Assembly (NCBI GenBank): GCA_947565635.1
Contig: CANOGU010000002.1
Coordinates: forward strand, 96,792-160,791
Direction: 5' to 3'
Length of the DNA: 64,000 bases
DNA from: an uncultured Lactobacillus sp.
Lineage (GTDB): Bacteria; Bacillota; Bacilli; Lactobacillales; Lactobacillaceae
The position numbers and the translations under genes are program-made. Positions 36,529-46,780 of the stretch are shown in pieces (position 1 is the first letter of the stretch; the number at the start of each line of letters is the position of its first letter). The notes beneath the pieces were generated by a model. The model was given only the letters and a program-made list of their open reading frames with translations, was not told the origin of the DNA and made no database searches.

Positions 36529-37506
36529 TTATTCTAATTTTGGAGCCTTATCTAAGGCCTCATCGCTTTTGGGACGGTAAAATCTGCGATTATCTTGTGA
36601 CTTAATACTCTCAGTAAATTCTCCTGGCTTAGTTTGTTGCAAAGCATTTGTAATCGCATAAACGGTAGCATCTAAATCATCAATCTTGTGTAAAACTTCT
36701 GCTTCAAGAACAACTGGTCGATGTGCTGCCCCGTATTCTGGTAGACCATGATGAGATAAAACCAAATGTCTCAATAGCATCAAATCTTCACTATGTTCAT
36801 CAATCTTTAATTCATGTGCAGCAAGCATAATTTGTTCATCAATTAAAACTAAGTGTCCAATCAAATTTCCCTCAGTTGTATAGCTTGTTGCTACAGGACC
36901 TGACAATTCTATTACCTTTCCCATATCATGCAAAATGCATCCCGCATAAAGGAGCGAACGATTAATTTGCGGATATGTGTTAGCAATTCCTTCTGCATCT
37001 CTTAACATTGAAACAGTGTGAAAAGCTAGCCCGTTTTTAACAGCATGGTGGTTCGACTTACCAGCTGGAAATGAGAAAAATTCTTTATTCCATTTTTTGA
37101 GTAAGTAACGCACAATTCTATTCCAAGTTGGATTCAAAATTTCGAAGACACGTTTATTAATTTCTTCTTCAAGATCCTTCTGTTTGATCGGAGCTGAATG
37201 AACAAATTGACTTAGGTCATAACCCTCATTTGGACCCACAACTCTCAAATCATAAATTCTAATCTGTGGTCGTTCTTGATATTCTTCTCTTCTTCCACTT
37301 AATTCAACAATCGTTCCTGAGCTAAAAGTATCCGCATCTTGCTGACTAGCATTCCAAAGATTGCCTCTAATTGCACCACTTGAATCACTAAATTGTAAAA
37401 CTAAGTATTTTTTTCCATTTTTACTAGTGCGAAGACTTGAATCCTTGATTAATAAAACCAGATTCATATCCTCACCATCATTATAATCAAGCAATCTTTT
37501 TATCAT
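36529..37506 (-). CDS. yhaM: 3'-5' exoribonuclease YhaM
   Basis: 325 residues. An N-terminal OB-fold (about 12-95; LRTSKNGKKYLVLQFSDSSG) precedes an HD domain (H...GCILHDMGKVIEL...LSHHGLPEYG). It degrades RNA and single-stranded DNA from the 3' end. It is last in the yhaO-yhaN-yhaM group, the same neighbourhood as in Bacillus. Confidence 0.95.
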   Translation of the reverse strand: MIKRLLDYNDGEDMNLVLLIKDSSLRTSKNGKKYLVLQFSDSSGAIRGNLWNASQQDADTFSSGTIVELSGRREEYQERPQIRIYDLRVVGPNEGYDLSQFVHSAPIKQKDLEEEINKRVFEILNPTWNRIVRYLLKKWNKEFFSFPAGKSNHHAVKNGLAFHTVSMLRDAEGIANTYPQINRSLLYAGCILHDMGKVIELSGPVATSYTTEGNLIGHLVLIDEQIMLAAHELKIDEHSEDLMLLRHLVLSHHGLPEYGAAHRPVVLEAEVLHKIDDLDATVYAITNALQQTKPGEFTESIKSQDNRRFYRPKSDEALDKAPKLE

Positions 37507-37508
37507 GA

Positions 37509-39947
37509 TTATTCCTTTTCTATTCTTATCGGATCAATAGTTAATTTCTCAACCAAATCTTTACGCGCCGTAAAAATTAAAACTTGCGTCTTCTTAGCTA
37601 ATTCTTCTAATAACTTAACAATATAGTTTGTTCTTTGAGCATCAAAGTTTACAAAAGCATCATCAATTAAAATTGGTAATTCAATCTTATCAGAGACTTG
37701 TTCGACAAAAGCTAATTTTAAAGCAAAGTATAGTTGTTCACTTGTACCTCTAGACAAATACTCAACGTCAAATTTCTTACCGTCTATTCGTTTAACTTTA
37801 AGTTGCTTATCTAAGGTAATGTCAACATATCTTCCACCTGTTAACAAGGTAAAGTACTTTTTAGCATCCTCAAGCATTTTAGGAAAACGCTCATTTGAAG
37901 CTAAGTCTAATCCTCTCGCAATCCAGTTACTAGTTAACAAGTTAGCAAGATAATTTTTAACATTTTCAGCTAGTAAAGATTCTAGATCAGAAAGCTTTTG
38001 CTTTTCAGCAAAATATTTGTCCGAGTTAGCTAAAATATTCATTTGGTTTTCAAGTTTTGCACTTTCTGCATGTAAGGTATTAATTTGCCCTTGCTTTTGA
38101 GAAATTTGTGCTTCTATTTCTTGCTTTTCTTTAGATAAAGCACTTGGGTCTTGAGCAACCTTTTCTAATTGTGCTAAATCTTCTTGTAAATCATTTTGTA
38201 AAGCATCAACTTTCAATTTAAGTTGTTCTTGTGCTTCAGCCTGCTTCTTTAAGTCTGAAAACTCATCAAAATTAGTAACTTTATTCTTAGCAAAAATATT
38301 AGATAATTCTATTTTATTTTTAGCTAATTGATTTTTTCTTTCTTGTAATTGCACAGCAAGATCATTTAAATGCTGCTGAGCCAAATAATTTTGGTCTAAT
38401 AACTTTTGAAGTGAATTTAATAAGTTGATAATATCTGAAAAAGTTTGGACTTTTCCTTGAATAAATGGATTTAACTCTTGAATAAAGTTTTTCACTTTTT
38501 CATTTAATGTCTTTTGTTCTTGAGTTAATTGCTCTAAAGTTTGCTTTTTAGATTCAATTTGGACTACTTCATTCCATAAATTATTTAGATCAATTTCATT
38601 AGGATTAAGTCCATATTTTTCAATAAAAGTCTGCTCTTTTCGACTACTTTGATTATTCTTTTGTCGTGTCCAAACAAATAAACCCATACTTCCAAGTGCC
38701 AACATTATTCCAATAAAGCGTACAAATAAATTACTAATTGCAATTGCACTAAAAATCCCTGCAACCAATAAAATTAATGACAAAATTCCAGGTAAGTTAT
38801 TGGCATCTTCTTTTTGCTTCTTCAATTCCTGGTAATCTGATTTAATTTGAGTTCTCGTTTCACTAGGCAATTTACTTAATTTAACAGCTTCTGGTTGCAG
38901 CTGCTCATAAGATTGTAAATCTTGATTAGCAGTCTCAACTTGACGCGCTAGGTCTTTACTTTCACTCTCCCAATGAAGGATTTCTGCTTTATGATCAACT
39001 AAAGCTCGAATTTTATCCTTATTAGACAGAGTATTACTTGACTCAACTTCTTGTAATTGATTAGTCAAACTATCAATACTTTCAGTCAAATCAGCAATTT
39101 TATTTTTAATTGCTTGCGCATTTTCATAAGATTCCTTAGAAAATTGAACTGTTTTTAATTCTCGTTTTAAGTCTTGATATTGCTTAAAATTAGTTAGCTT
39201 TTGCATCAATAAACTAACTTTTTGTCCCTGTTCATTTAAACTTGCTAATTCTACTTGTGACTTTGCCAAAGCAGCTTTTTCTTTATTTAGCTTTTCTTCT
39301 AATTCACGATAATTACTAAATTCATTATCAGTTTCCGCCAAAACATCTTTTTGATCCTGAATTTGGTTAATTAGTTGATTAATTACAGGCTTACGCCCAT
39401 TCTTTTTAAATAGCTTTTGTGCATTATTATTAAATTCATCACGTAAATCAAGCAGCTTATGACTCTGAGATGCACCTAAAAAGTAAATCTGTTCCATTAA
39501 TTCAGCTTGTGACAGACTATTTATCTCACGCATCATATCTTGATTAAAAATAAAGCTATCAGTATAAAAACTGCCATCGATATTTTGAATACGATCAAAG
39601 AAAACTGATTCTGGAACTTCTTGTCCATTCAATTTAACTGTCAATACGCCCTTTTTGGGATCACCTTTTGCATATAGTCGATTTAAGACAAAAGTACCTG
39701 CTTCATCTTCAAAAGTTAGACTTCCACCCATTGGGCTGACATGATCTAAAGGTTGATAGTTTTCAAAAAAGGGGGACTTATTAGTTCTTAAATGAAAACC
39801 AAATAATATCTGTTTAATAAAGGCAACAGTTGTACTCTTTCCAGCTTCATTTGCACCCAAAAAGATCGTCAAATCTTTGTTCAAATTAAAAGTTACATCA
39901 TTTAACTTTCCAAAGTGAATAATTTTAATTTGAGTTAGTTTCATCAT
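37509..39947 (-). CDS. yhaN: SbcC/Rad50-like ATPase YhaN
   Basis: 812 residues. Walker A FLGANEAGKSTTVAF is in the N-lobe. A long coiled coil (about 180-680) is interrupted by two hydrophobic stretches at about 385-425 (LSLILLVAGIFSAIAIS, GIMLALGSMGLFVWT), which could place it at the membrane. The C-lobe has LSRGTSEQLYFALKLAF (signature) and LPILIDDAFVNFD (Walker B). It pairs with the nuclease YhaO, overlapping its gene by 23 bp. Likely DNA end processing at the membrane (inference). Confidence 0.93.
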   Translation of the reverse strand: MMKLTQIKIIHFGKLNDVTFNLNKDLTIFLGANEAGKSTTVAFIKQILFGFHLRTNKSPFFENYQPLDHVSPMGGSLTFEDEAGTFVLNRLYAKGDPKKGVLTVKLNGQEVPESVFFDRIQNIDGSFYTDSFIFNQDMMREINSLSQAELMEQIYFLGASQSHKLLDLRDEFNNNAQKLFKKNGRKPVINQLINQIQDQKDVLAETDNEFSNYRELEEKLNKEKAALAKSQVELASLNEQGQKVSLLMQKLTNFKQYQDLKRELKTVQFSKESYENAQAIKNKIADLTESIDSLTNQLQEVESSNTLSNKDKIRALVDHKAEILHWESESKDLARQVETANQDLQSYEQLQPEAVKLSKLPSETRTQIKSDYQELKKQKEDANNLPGILSLILLVAGIFSAIAISNLFVRFIGIMLALGSMGLFVWTRQKNNQSSRKEQTFIEKYGLNPNEIDLNNLWNEVVQIESKKQTLEQLTQEQKTLNEKVKNFIQELNPFIQGKVQTFSDIINLLNSLQKLLDQNYLAQQHLNDLAVQLQERKNQLAKNKIELSNIFAKNKVTNFDEFSDLKKQAEAQEQLKLKVDALQNDLQEDLAQLEKVAQDPSALSKEKQEIEAQISQKQGQINTLHAESAKLENQMNILANSDKYFAEKQKLSDLESLLAENVKNYLANLLTSNWIARGLDLASNERFPKMLEDAKKYFTLLTGGRYVDITLDKQLKVKRIDGKKFDVEYLSRGTSEQLYFALKLAFVEQVSDKIELPILIDDAFVNFDAQRTNYIVKLLEELAKKTQVLIFTARKDLVEKLTIDPIRIEKE

Positions 39948-41148
39948 CCATATCCTTTAACTTCTGTCCCAATTTAACTTGCGATAATTCCTTTACTTCC
40001 TCAATGAATTCTGGCTTTTTTAATAGATCAGCAACATAATCGCTCTTTTTACTTAAATCATTTGCCAGAGAATATATCTTTTCTAAAGCAAAAGTTTCAC
40101 TTTCTGCTTGATTAAAAGCCTCTTTATCAGCTGACTTAAGTTGTAATTTTTCATTATTTACTAGATAAACTTTTACCAAACGAGAATCAAAATTCAAAGA
40201 ATTTGAAAGTTGTAGCCAATAATCACTATCATTTACTAGTTCTAATTCTTTTTCACTTAAATACTGGGCTCCACTAATAGTTAAACCAAATAAGGTCTTT
40301 TGTGTATTTTTTCTAGTTAAGATATCAACGATTTTTCTAGTTAAATCACTTTGAGAAATTTCATGATCTAATTCTAAATCAGCTATCTGCCAAATGATAG
40401 GTGCTGTTTTAACAAAATCTAAATTTATCTTTTTAGTTGTTTCATCTACTATACCAAGATAGACACCTTTAGCCTTACGTTCATTAATATGTCTACCTTG
40501 TAAATTTCCACTGTAAACAATTAATGGATCTTCAGATAAGCTTTGACGCAAATGAATATGTCCTAAAGCAAAATAGTTATAATTCAAGTTCTTAATTTTG
40601 GCGACTGTAAAAGGAGCATAAACATTTTGATGAGCATTTGTAGTTTTAACACCCGCATGCATCAAACCGAAAGTAAAGTTATCACCCTTTTTAGGAAACT
40701 CACTGATTTTATCTGTTTCAATGTGATTATGTTGATAAGAGAACCCGACCACTGTATAAGGAAAGCCAGTTTTAGTTTTAAATTGCGCCTCTTCTACTTT
40801 TTCATCAGAACCTAAGAGCTTAAAATATGGTGTTTGAGGTAAAATCATTTCTTCAGGATTTAAGTAATCATGGTTTCCCAGAATCATCACTACCTGAATT
40901 TCTTGATCAGTCAATCTTTTAATTTCACGATTAAAAAATAATTGACTCTGCGGGCTTGGATTAACCGAATCAAAAGTATCACCAGCAATTAATACTAAAT
41001 CTACTTTTTGCTCTATTGCAGTATCAATCGCTTTAGTAAAGGATTTTTGAGTTGACTCTTTAATATCGTTAAATTCATTAGATGGCAAAAAAGATAGTCC
41101 CTGGAAAGGACTATCTAAGTGCGCATCTGCTAAATGCATAAATTTCAT
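39925..41148 (-). CDS. yhaO: SbcD/Mre11-like metallophosphoesterase YhaO
   Basis: 407 residues. All calcineurin-type motifs are visible: HLADAHLDSPF, IAGDTFDS, ILGNHDYL, LMHAGV, FALGHIHLRQ. It is the nuclease partner of YhaN. The C-terminal half (about 260-400) is a helical capping or interaction domain. It lies six bases downstream of the YlbF-family gene. Confidence 0.94.
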   Translation of the reverse strand: MKFMHLADAHLDSPFQGLSFLPSNEFNDIKESTQKSFTKAIDTAIEQKVDLVLIAGDTFDSVNPSPQSQLFFNREIKRLTDQEIQVVMILGNHDYLNPEEMILPQTPYFKLLGSDEKVEEAQFKTKTGFPYTVVGFSYQHNHIETDKISEFPKKGDNFTFGLMHAGVKTTNAHQNVYAPFTVAKIKNLNYNYFALGHIHLRQSLSEDPLIVYSGNLQGRHINERKAKGVYLGIVDETTKKINLDFVKTAPIIWQIADLELDHEISQSDLTRKIVDILTRKNTQKTLFGLTISGAQYLSEKELELVNDSDYWLQLSNSLNFDSRLVKVYLVNNEKLQLKSADKEAFNQAESETFALEKIYSLANDLSKKSDYVADLLKKPEFIEEVKELSQVKLGQKLKDMDDETNSN

Positions 41149-41153
41149 ATTTA

Positions 41154-41507
41154 TTATTTTGCCTTTAAATCATCGTATAAATCACCAATTGGCTTGGTCA
41201 TAGCTTGTTGAACATCATTGATCATTTGGAAAAGAGCTTGTTCTTTAGTAATCATGTCCTTTAATTCGTCGTTATTTTGAACTTCTTCATTGATCTTTTG
41301 ATATTCTTTTCTAACTTCGTCTGAAAGTGGTTGGCCAGAATTTTGTGCAGCTAAGATTTGTTGTTGAAGCTTATCCATTCTTTGATATAAATCTAAGCTT
41401 TCTGGATTATTCTTTAAGTTTTCAAGAGACTTCTTTAAATCTTTAAATTGTTCAGTTTCTTGTAAGTCCTTTGCCAATTGATTGGCGTTATCATAAATAT
41501 TAACCAT
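41154..41507 (-). CDS. YlbF/YmcA-family (DUF964) protein
   Basis: 117 residues, all helical, with [24 protein letters not shown] and a conserved [11 protein letters not shown]-type core. Family members (YlbF, YmcA, YheA) scaffold RNase Y or related complexes in bacilli. It stands directly ahead of yhaO-yhaN-yhaM, matching the yheA neighbourhood. Confidence 0.9.
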   Translation of the reverse strand: MVNIYDNANQLAKDLQETEQFKDLKKSLENLKNNPESLDLYQRMDKLQQQILAAQNSGQPLSDEVRKEYQKINEEVQNNDELKDMITKEQALFQMINDVQQAMTKPIGDLYDDLKAK

Positions 41508-41530
41508 TTTAAATTAATTCTCCTTTATTT

Positions 41531-43588
41531 TTACTGACCTAAAAGTCCTTTAAGATTATTATACCATTCGTTAAACTTAGACCCAGTATCATTGATTCCT
41601 TTTTGTACTTGTTGACCTAAATTACCGAGCCAGTCAGAATTTGCCCCCGTATCTTTTGAAATTTGTTGGGCACTCTTCTCCTTAAATTGGGTTTGTGGTG
41701 TATACGGAAGCAGACGTTCTAATTCAGATTTATAGAGGTGGGTAATTCCTGTTTCAGAAATACCTTCCATATAATGCTCTTGATCAGTCTTATCAAATCC
41801 TACCCAAGTTGATAAGACAACATCTGGCGTGTAACCAACAATCCATTGGTCTTTAGTACCAAAGCCATAACTATCAGGTACTTCAGTTGATCCAGTTTTC
41901 CCAGCAACTCTAAAGCTTGCTGGCTGTGCTGATTTACCAGTACCAGAAGTAAATACTCCTAAAAGCATCGATGTCATTTCTTTAGCAGTATTAGTTGAAA
42001 TAATACGGTGATTACCAGGATTTTTGTTTTGAGCAATAACATTACCGCTTGCATCAGTAATCTTAGTAATACAGTAGGATTGATTTGGCAGATTCCCTTC
42101 ATTTGCAAAAGCACTGTAAGCACGTGCCATTTGCATTGGAGATACACCAGTTGACAATCCCCCTAATGCTAAGGCTAAATTTTGATCATTTTTATTTACA
42201 TGAATGCCAAAGTTTTCAACGGATTGAACACCTTTTCTGACGCCTATCTTATCCAATAACCAAACAGCAGGAACATTTTTACTCTCTGCTAAAGCTTCAT
42301 ACATTGGAATTTTGTTAGAATACTGATTATCAACATTCTTTGGTTCATATCCATTCTTACCAAATTTTTGTAGCTTATTAGAAAGCTCAGAATCATAATG
42401 ATAACCACTTTGCAAGGCTGGAGAATATACGGCAAGTGGCTTCATGGTTGAACCAGGTTGACGCTTCATTTGCGTAGCGCGGTTATAGCCACGAAAGACA
42501 TGTTGTCCCCGGCCTCCTACCATCGCACGCACAGCACCAGTTTTGGGATCCATTGCTACACTGGCGCCTTGAACTTTAGTACCATCGCTTGCATTTGGAG
42601 GAAAATTCCAGCTTTCTTCAAAACTATCTTGCAAAGCACTCTGATAACCAGTATCTAGCGTAGTATAGATCTTCAGACCTTTATTCATCACATCTTCTTC
42701 TTTTAAGCCATAGCGATCAATTGCTTCATCAACCACCGCATCAAAGAAGTAAGGATAACGATATCCATCTTCTTGAGAAAAAGTATCTTCTAAAGTTAAA
42801 GTAGTTCTTTTAGCATTATCTGCCTGTGTCTTAGAAATTTTACCTGTATCAGCCATTAAGCCTAAAACAACATTACGACGCGCAATGGCATTATCCATAT
42901 GATCAATTGGATTGTAGTAACTTGGACTACGAAGCATCCCTGCAATAGTTGCTGCCTCCCCAACAGTAACATCGTTAGCGTTTTTACCAAAATATCGTCT
43001 TGCTGCATCTTGAACACCCCAGACACCATTACCGAAGTAGGCATTATTTAGATACATAGTTAAAATATCTTTTTTAGAATAGACACGATTAATTTCGATC
43101 GCAAAAAATAACTCTTCTATTTTTCTAGAAAAAGTCTGCTTTTGTGTAAGTAACGCATTCTTTGCCAACTGCTGCGTTAGAGTAGATCCACCACCAACAA
43201 TTCCGTGGTGAATTAGACTACTTACTGCAGCACGTGCCATTCCTTTTACACTGAAACCAGGATTTTTATAAAAAGTCCGGTCTTCTGTTGCAATAACGGC
43301 ATCTTGAATATAAGGCGAGATTTGATTCAATTCCACAAATGATCCTTTTTGCGAATAAAGTGACCCTGCTTTTTGATTTTTATTATCATAGATAGTAGTT
43401 GTCGTAGAAAGTGCTGCCTTCATATTTGAAATATTTGAAGTTTTTACCTTAACGGTATAATAGGTACAAACAAATAGACAGCACGACAATAAAATTAAAA
43501 TTAACCAACGCCAAATTTGAAAGCGATGGTTGAAGTTTTTAATCGCTAAATGAGCGCGATGCCAAAACTCGTGATTTTGGGAATGCAT
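41531..43588 (-). CDS. Class A penicillin-binding protein (PBP1A/2A type)
   Basis: 685 residues. One N-terminal membrane span (about 26-48) is followed by GT51 glycosyltransferase (ATEDRTFYKNPGFSVKGMARA, GGSTLTQQLAKNALL, YFGNGVWGVQDAARRYFGK) and transpeptidase with SxxK (RQPGSTMKPLAVYS), SxN-like SKN (LAESKNVP) and KTGSTE. It polymerises and cross-links peptidoglycan. The tail after residue 650 is low-complexity and extracellular. Confidence 0.95.
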   Translation of the reverse strand: MHSQNHEFWHRAHLAIKNFNHRFQIWRWLILILLSCCLFVCTYYTVKVKTSNISNMKAALSTTTTIYDNKNQKAGSLYSQKGSFVELNQISPYIQDAVIATEDRTFYKNPGFSVKGMARAAVSSLIHHGIVGGGSTLTQQLAKNALLTQKQTFSRKIEELFFAIEINRVYSKKDILTMYLNNAYFGNGVWGVQDAARRYFGKNANDVTVGEAATIAGMLRSPSYYNPIDHMDNAIARRNVVLGLMADTGKISKTQADNAKRTTLTLEDTFSQEDGYRYPYFFDAVVDEAIDRYGLKEEDVMNKGLKIYTTLDTGYQSALQDSFEESWNFPPNASDGTKVQGASVAMDPKTGAVRAMVGGRGQHVFRGYNRATQMKRQPGSTMKPLAVYSPALQSGYHYDSELSNKLQKFGKNGYEPKNVDNQYSNKIPMYEALAESKNVPAVWLLDKIGVRKGVQSVENFGIHVNKNDQNLALALGGLSTGVSPMQMARAYSAFANEGNLPNQSYCITKITDASGNVIAQNKNPGNHRIISTNTAKEMTSMLLGVFTSGTGKSAQPASFRVAGKTGSTEVPDSYGFGTKDQWIVGYTPDVVLSTWVGFDKTDQEHYMEGISETGITHLYKSELERLLPYTPQTQFKEKSAQQISKDTGANSDWLGNLGQQVQKGINDTGSKFNEWYNNLKGLLGQ

Positions 43589-43694
43589 ATAATTAAAACT
43601 CCCTTTTCATCAATAAACCTAATATGACGATTTTAGCATATCTTTATTTGAAAAATAGTATTTTAAAAGTTAAAAATTAGATAAGGTGAAAAAG

Positions 43695-44537
43695 ATGACC
43701 ACATACCATTATTCTCTGATATATCCGAAAGATTACTCACAAACAAGTGTAGATAAATTAATGCGTAAATTATTAATTCCAAGAAAATGGCGTCATTTTT
43801 TGCGTACTGAAAATAAAATACTAGTTAATGGAAAATACTTACCCTTAAATTTTTTAGTAAAGGCTGGCGACAAAATAGATATTTATCTTGATCAAGTAGA
43901 AAGTGAGCAGCAAACCTATCCTGCAAGTGGTAAATTACCAGAAATAATTTATGAAGATTCCGATGTCTTAGTGATCAATAAACCAGCTGGTCAAAAAACG
44001 CATCCTAACTTAAATGAAACAAATACTGCTTTAAATGATTGTGCAACTTATCTTGGCTACAGTCCTTATATTGTACACCGACTTGATATGCTTACCAACG
44101 GTCTTTTATTAGTAGCTAAAAATCCAGCAGTTGTCCCAATTTTAAATAGGCAGTTAACCAATAAAACATTGCACCGTGAATACTTGGCTTGGGTAAATAA
44201 ATCTAGTAAGTTAAAACAGAGTGGCACTATTTCTTTTCCAATTGGTCATGACCCAAATGATCAAAGAAAAAGGATGGTGCATCCCGCCGGTCAAAAGGCT
44301 ATTACTCATTACGAAATAGTTAAAGAGTATGAAAATAAGGTATTGGTAAAACTTACTCTCGAAACTGGCCGCACTCATCAAATTAGGGTACATTTAGCTG
44401 CTCTAAATGCTCCAATTATCGGTGATCCGCTGTACAATTCTAATTACCACGACGGAGAAAAATTACAGTTAACTGCCTACCAACTTACTTTTATGAGGCC
44501 GTTTAAATTTGAAAGTAAAACTGTTAAATTAAGATAA
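43695..44537 (+). CDS. RluD-family 23S/tRNA pseudouridine synthase
   Basis: About 280 residues. An N-terminal S4-like RNA-binding part precedes the catalytic core YIVHRLDMLTNGLLLVAK, with catalytic Asp in RLD, and RTHQIRVHLAALNAPIIGDPLY. GGTGAAAAAG precedes the start. The ATG at 43695 suits the RBS spacing; one slightly upstream in frame is possible. The exact uridine targets are unknown. Confidence 0.93.
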   Translation: MTTYHYSLIYPKDYSQTSVDKLMRKLLIPRKWRHFLRTENKILVNGKYLPLNFLVKAGDKIDIYLDQVESEQQTYPASGKLPEIIYEDSDVLVINKPAGQKTHPNLNETNTALNDCATYLGYSPYIVHRLDMLTNGLLLVAKNPAVVPILNRQLTNKTLHREYLAWVNKSSKLKQSGTISFPIGHDPNDQRKRMVHPAGQKAITHYEIVKEYENKVLVKLTLETGRTHQIRVHLAALNAPIIGDPLYNSNYHDGEKLQLTAYQLTFMRPFKFESKTVKLR

Positions 44538-44541
44538 AAAT

Positions 44542-44573
44542 AAAAGAGATATGCAAAAATGCATATCTCTTTT
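44542..44573. terminator. Bidirectional terminator between the pseudouridine synthase and tRNA-Leu
   Basis: Perfect 13-bp stem AAAAGAGATATGC / GCATATCTCTTTT, ending the plus-strand gene and the minus-strand tRNA transcript. Confidence 0.93.
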
Positions 44574-44579
44574 TTCAAG

Positions 44580-44663
44580 TGCCTCAAACAGGAGTCGAAC
44601 CTGCACTCACTTACGTGAACAGCGACCTGAACGCTGCGCGTCTGCCAATTCCGCCATTGAGGC
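44580..44663 (-). tRNA. tRNA-Leu (anticodon CAG)
   Basis: 84 nt class II tRNA. Acceptor GCCTCAA / TTGAGGC with discriminator A; D-arm GGCGGAATTGGCAGACGC; anticodon loop TTCAGGT inside stem AGCG/CGCT; a long variable arm (TTCACGTAAGTGA); T-loop GGTTCGACTCC. CCA is not encoded. An extended -10 (TGGTATGAT) lies just upstream on the minus strand. It stands alone, not in an rRNA or tRNA cluster. Confidence 0.97.
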
Positions 44664-44783
44664 AACTTTTAGAACATATCTATCATACCAAAAAGTTGAT
44701 GAAGTTGGAAAGGTTAATAATAAAATATTAATACTAAAAAATCATAATTAGAATTTATATTACTTTTTAAGCCCATACTTCAA

Positions 44784-45570
44784 TTACCCAAAAACTTCTG
44801 CAGCAGCGATAACTTTGAGCAACTCTTCATTTACCTTATCACGTCCATATGCATCAAGAAAGCGATCGCGATATTTACTAGTCTTCAAATTAAACCCAAG
44901 CGTCCAAGCACCCCCAAAACAAATCGATATGATGATCACCCACACCTGCACAATCAAGATCAATGAATCCTGAAAACTTCCAGTTATCTAGAATAATATT
45001 CGGTAAACAGTAATCTCCATGCAGTAAAACTTTGCTTTGCAAAGCATTTTTACCAGAAATTAAAACTTCATGAGCCTCTTCGGCTGAACGATAACCAAAA
45101 CTATCCGGAAAACTCGACTTATCATAATTACCTGTCCGATAATTATTTTCCGCGTTTGCCAAATACTCTGTCGTTCGATTCATAATGAGACAATCACTAT
45201 AGTCTATTTCGTGCAATTTTCTTAATTCGGTGGCAATCGTATCGCATAAGCGCTTTGGATTAGCTAAATATTCGCTATCTATACAATCATGTCCTACTAC
45301 TGCCTTAGTTAACAGCCAATCATGATTATTTGAAGTATAGTTCAATACTTCAGTGCCTAAATTCTTTGAGTAAAAATATTGCGTCATTTTAGCTTCTTTT
45401 TCAAGCATACCAGTTTTGGCGCATTTTAAATAATAACCGCCATCTTTATCAATAAAATATACGCGAGCTTCAGGAGATGATGAACTATCATAAATATCCG
45501 CATCAGCAATAAAATGTTGCAATTCTTGTGGCACTTGATTTGAAATTTTCTTAATTAAAGTCTTTTTCAT
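44784..45570 (-). pseudogene. APH(3')-like aminoglycoside phosphotransferase, frameshifted near the 3' end
   Basis: Intact to codon 224: it has the kinase loop LLHGDYCLPNIILDN (HGDxxxxN) and metal-binding FIDLDCAGVGDHHIDLFWG. Then an extra G in a GGGGG run (44911-44915) shifts the frame and stops at 44890. In the other frame the family C-terminus continues AWTLGFNLKTSKYRDRFLDA and ends EVFG with TAA at 44784-44786. Removing one G gives 261 residues, a normal length. The missing C-terminal helices probably destabilise the protein. Its ATG overlaps the stop of the beta-lactamase-like gene. Confidence 0.88.
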
Positions 45571-46601
45571 TAAAATAATCCCATATAATGATGAAGCAAA
45601 TAATCAGATGCTTTCTTCAGAGTTAAGTAATTAATATTATTAGAAAACAGCATAATCATTTCCTTAGTTTTGTAGTTAGCAACAAAACAAGCATTGTATC
45701 CAGGAATACTACCTTCTGCACGAATAACATCGCCCTTAAAATACACTCCACCAAAGTACGCTACTTCTTGATGCTTAGCCTGCTGAGCATATTCATTAAT
45801 CATCTTCGGATCTTTTAAAACGCTGTTATACACAAATTTCCAGTAATCATTAGGTGATATAAATAAATTTCCTGCTCCAAAATCAGATGATGTAGTCACA
45901 ACTACTTTATGCCAGTCAACATTGCTACTCATTGGTTGAGGAATCTCATTTTGATTAACTTCAGAGTAATCCTTAATTTGACGCAGTTTTAATGGCTTAG
46001 CAAAATTCTTCTGAATATAGTCGTTATAGCTTAAATGACTTTCCTTACTGATAATTGCAGCTAATAACTCATAGTCTACATCTTGATAATCCCAAGTATG
46101 AAGATGATCATTTTGCATATACTTAAGCATATAGGCAATTTGTTCTTCTTGATTTTTAAGTGGTTCAGATGGACGAGCATTATTGATTAATCCACTTGTG
46201 TGATTCATTAATTCACGAATTGTAATATCTTGGCTACCTAAAACTTGTGGATAATATTTTGACAAAGGCGTATTCCAATTCAGCTGCCCTTTTTGCTGCA
46301 ACTGATAAATTGCGGTTCCCGTTATAATCTTTTGAAGAGAAGCAGTTGGAAATAGCTGATCTGCATTCACTAAGTCATTTTTGTTGGAAGTCTCATTATT
46401 TTTAATAACGTTCGGTTGACCATCTTTGCCGCTAACGAGCATCACTCCATTTATATGATGTGATTTCATATAATCTTTTAGCTGCTTTTGTGAATTTTTA
46501 AGTCCAGGATCTATCCTACTTCCTGAAGGCACAACAAATAAACATACTGAGAATATACAGATAGCTAGGAAGATATAGAGGATAATTTTTTTCAGACGCA
46601 T
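45570..46601 (-). CDS. Beta-lactamase/penicillin-binding-like serine hydrolase (class C fold)
   Basis: 343 residues with an N-terminal signal anchor (IILYIFLAICIFSVCLFVVP). Active-site SxxK is PTASLQKIITG; the second motif is YQDVDYELLA (Y-x-N is replaced by YQD/DY); HTSGL is conserved. The family includes D-alanyl-D-alanine peptidases and esterases. The start at 46601 (MRLKKI) has AAAGGA seven bases upstream. It lies ahead of the frameshifted APH-like gene in one transcript. Confidence 0.85.
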   Translation of the reverse strand: MRLKKIILYIFLAICIFSVCLFVVPSGSRIDPGLKNSQKQLKDYMKSHHINGVMLVSGKDGQPNVIKNNETSNKNDLVNADQLFPTASLQKIITGTAIYQLQQKGQLNWNTPLSKYYPQVLGSQDITIRELMNHTSGLINNARPSEPLKNQEEQIAYMLKYMQNDHLHTWDYQDVDYELLAAIISKESHLSYNDYIQKNFAKPLKLRQIKDYSEVNQNEIPQPMSSNVDWHKVVVTTSSDFGAGNLFISPNDYWKFVYNSVLKDPKMINEYAQQAKHQEVAYFGGVYFKGDVIRAEGSIPGYNACFVANYKTKEMIMLFSNNINYLTLKKASDYLLHHYMGLF

Positions 46602-46721
46602 AGTTATTCCTTTCAATTATTACCTAAGGCAACTACGTTTTTTGCAGAATTTCCTTTTATCGTTTTTCTTTAATTGTATGCCTAAGATGTAAATGTACTC
46701 AAGCTAACACTGGAAAAAATA

Positions 46722-46764
46722 AAAAGTGTACTAATTCCAATTATTTATGGAAAAGTACACTTTT
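46722..46764 (-). terminator. Terminator after the RNA uracil methyltransferase
   Basis: AAAAGTGTACT / AGTACACTTTT 11-bp stem extended by TTCCA / TGGAA inside, 17 bp past the stop on the minus strand. Confidence 0.85.
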
Positions 46765-46780
46765 CACTGATAAATTCTAC

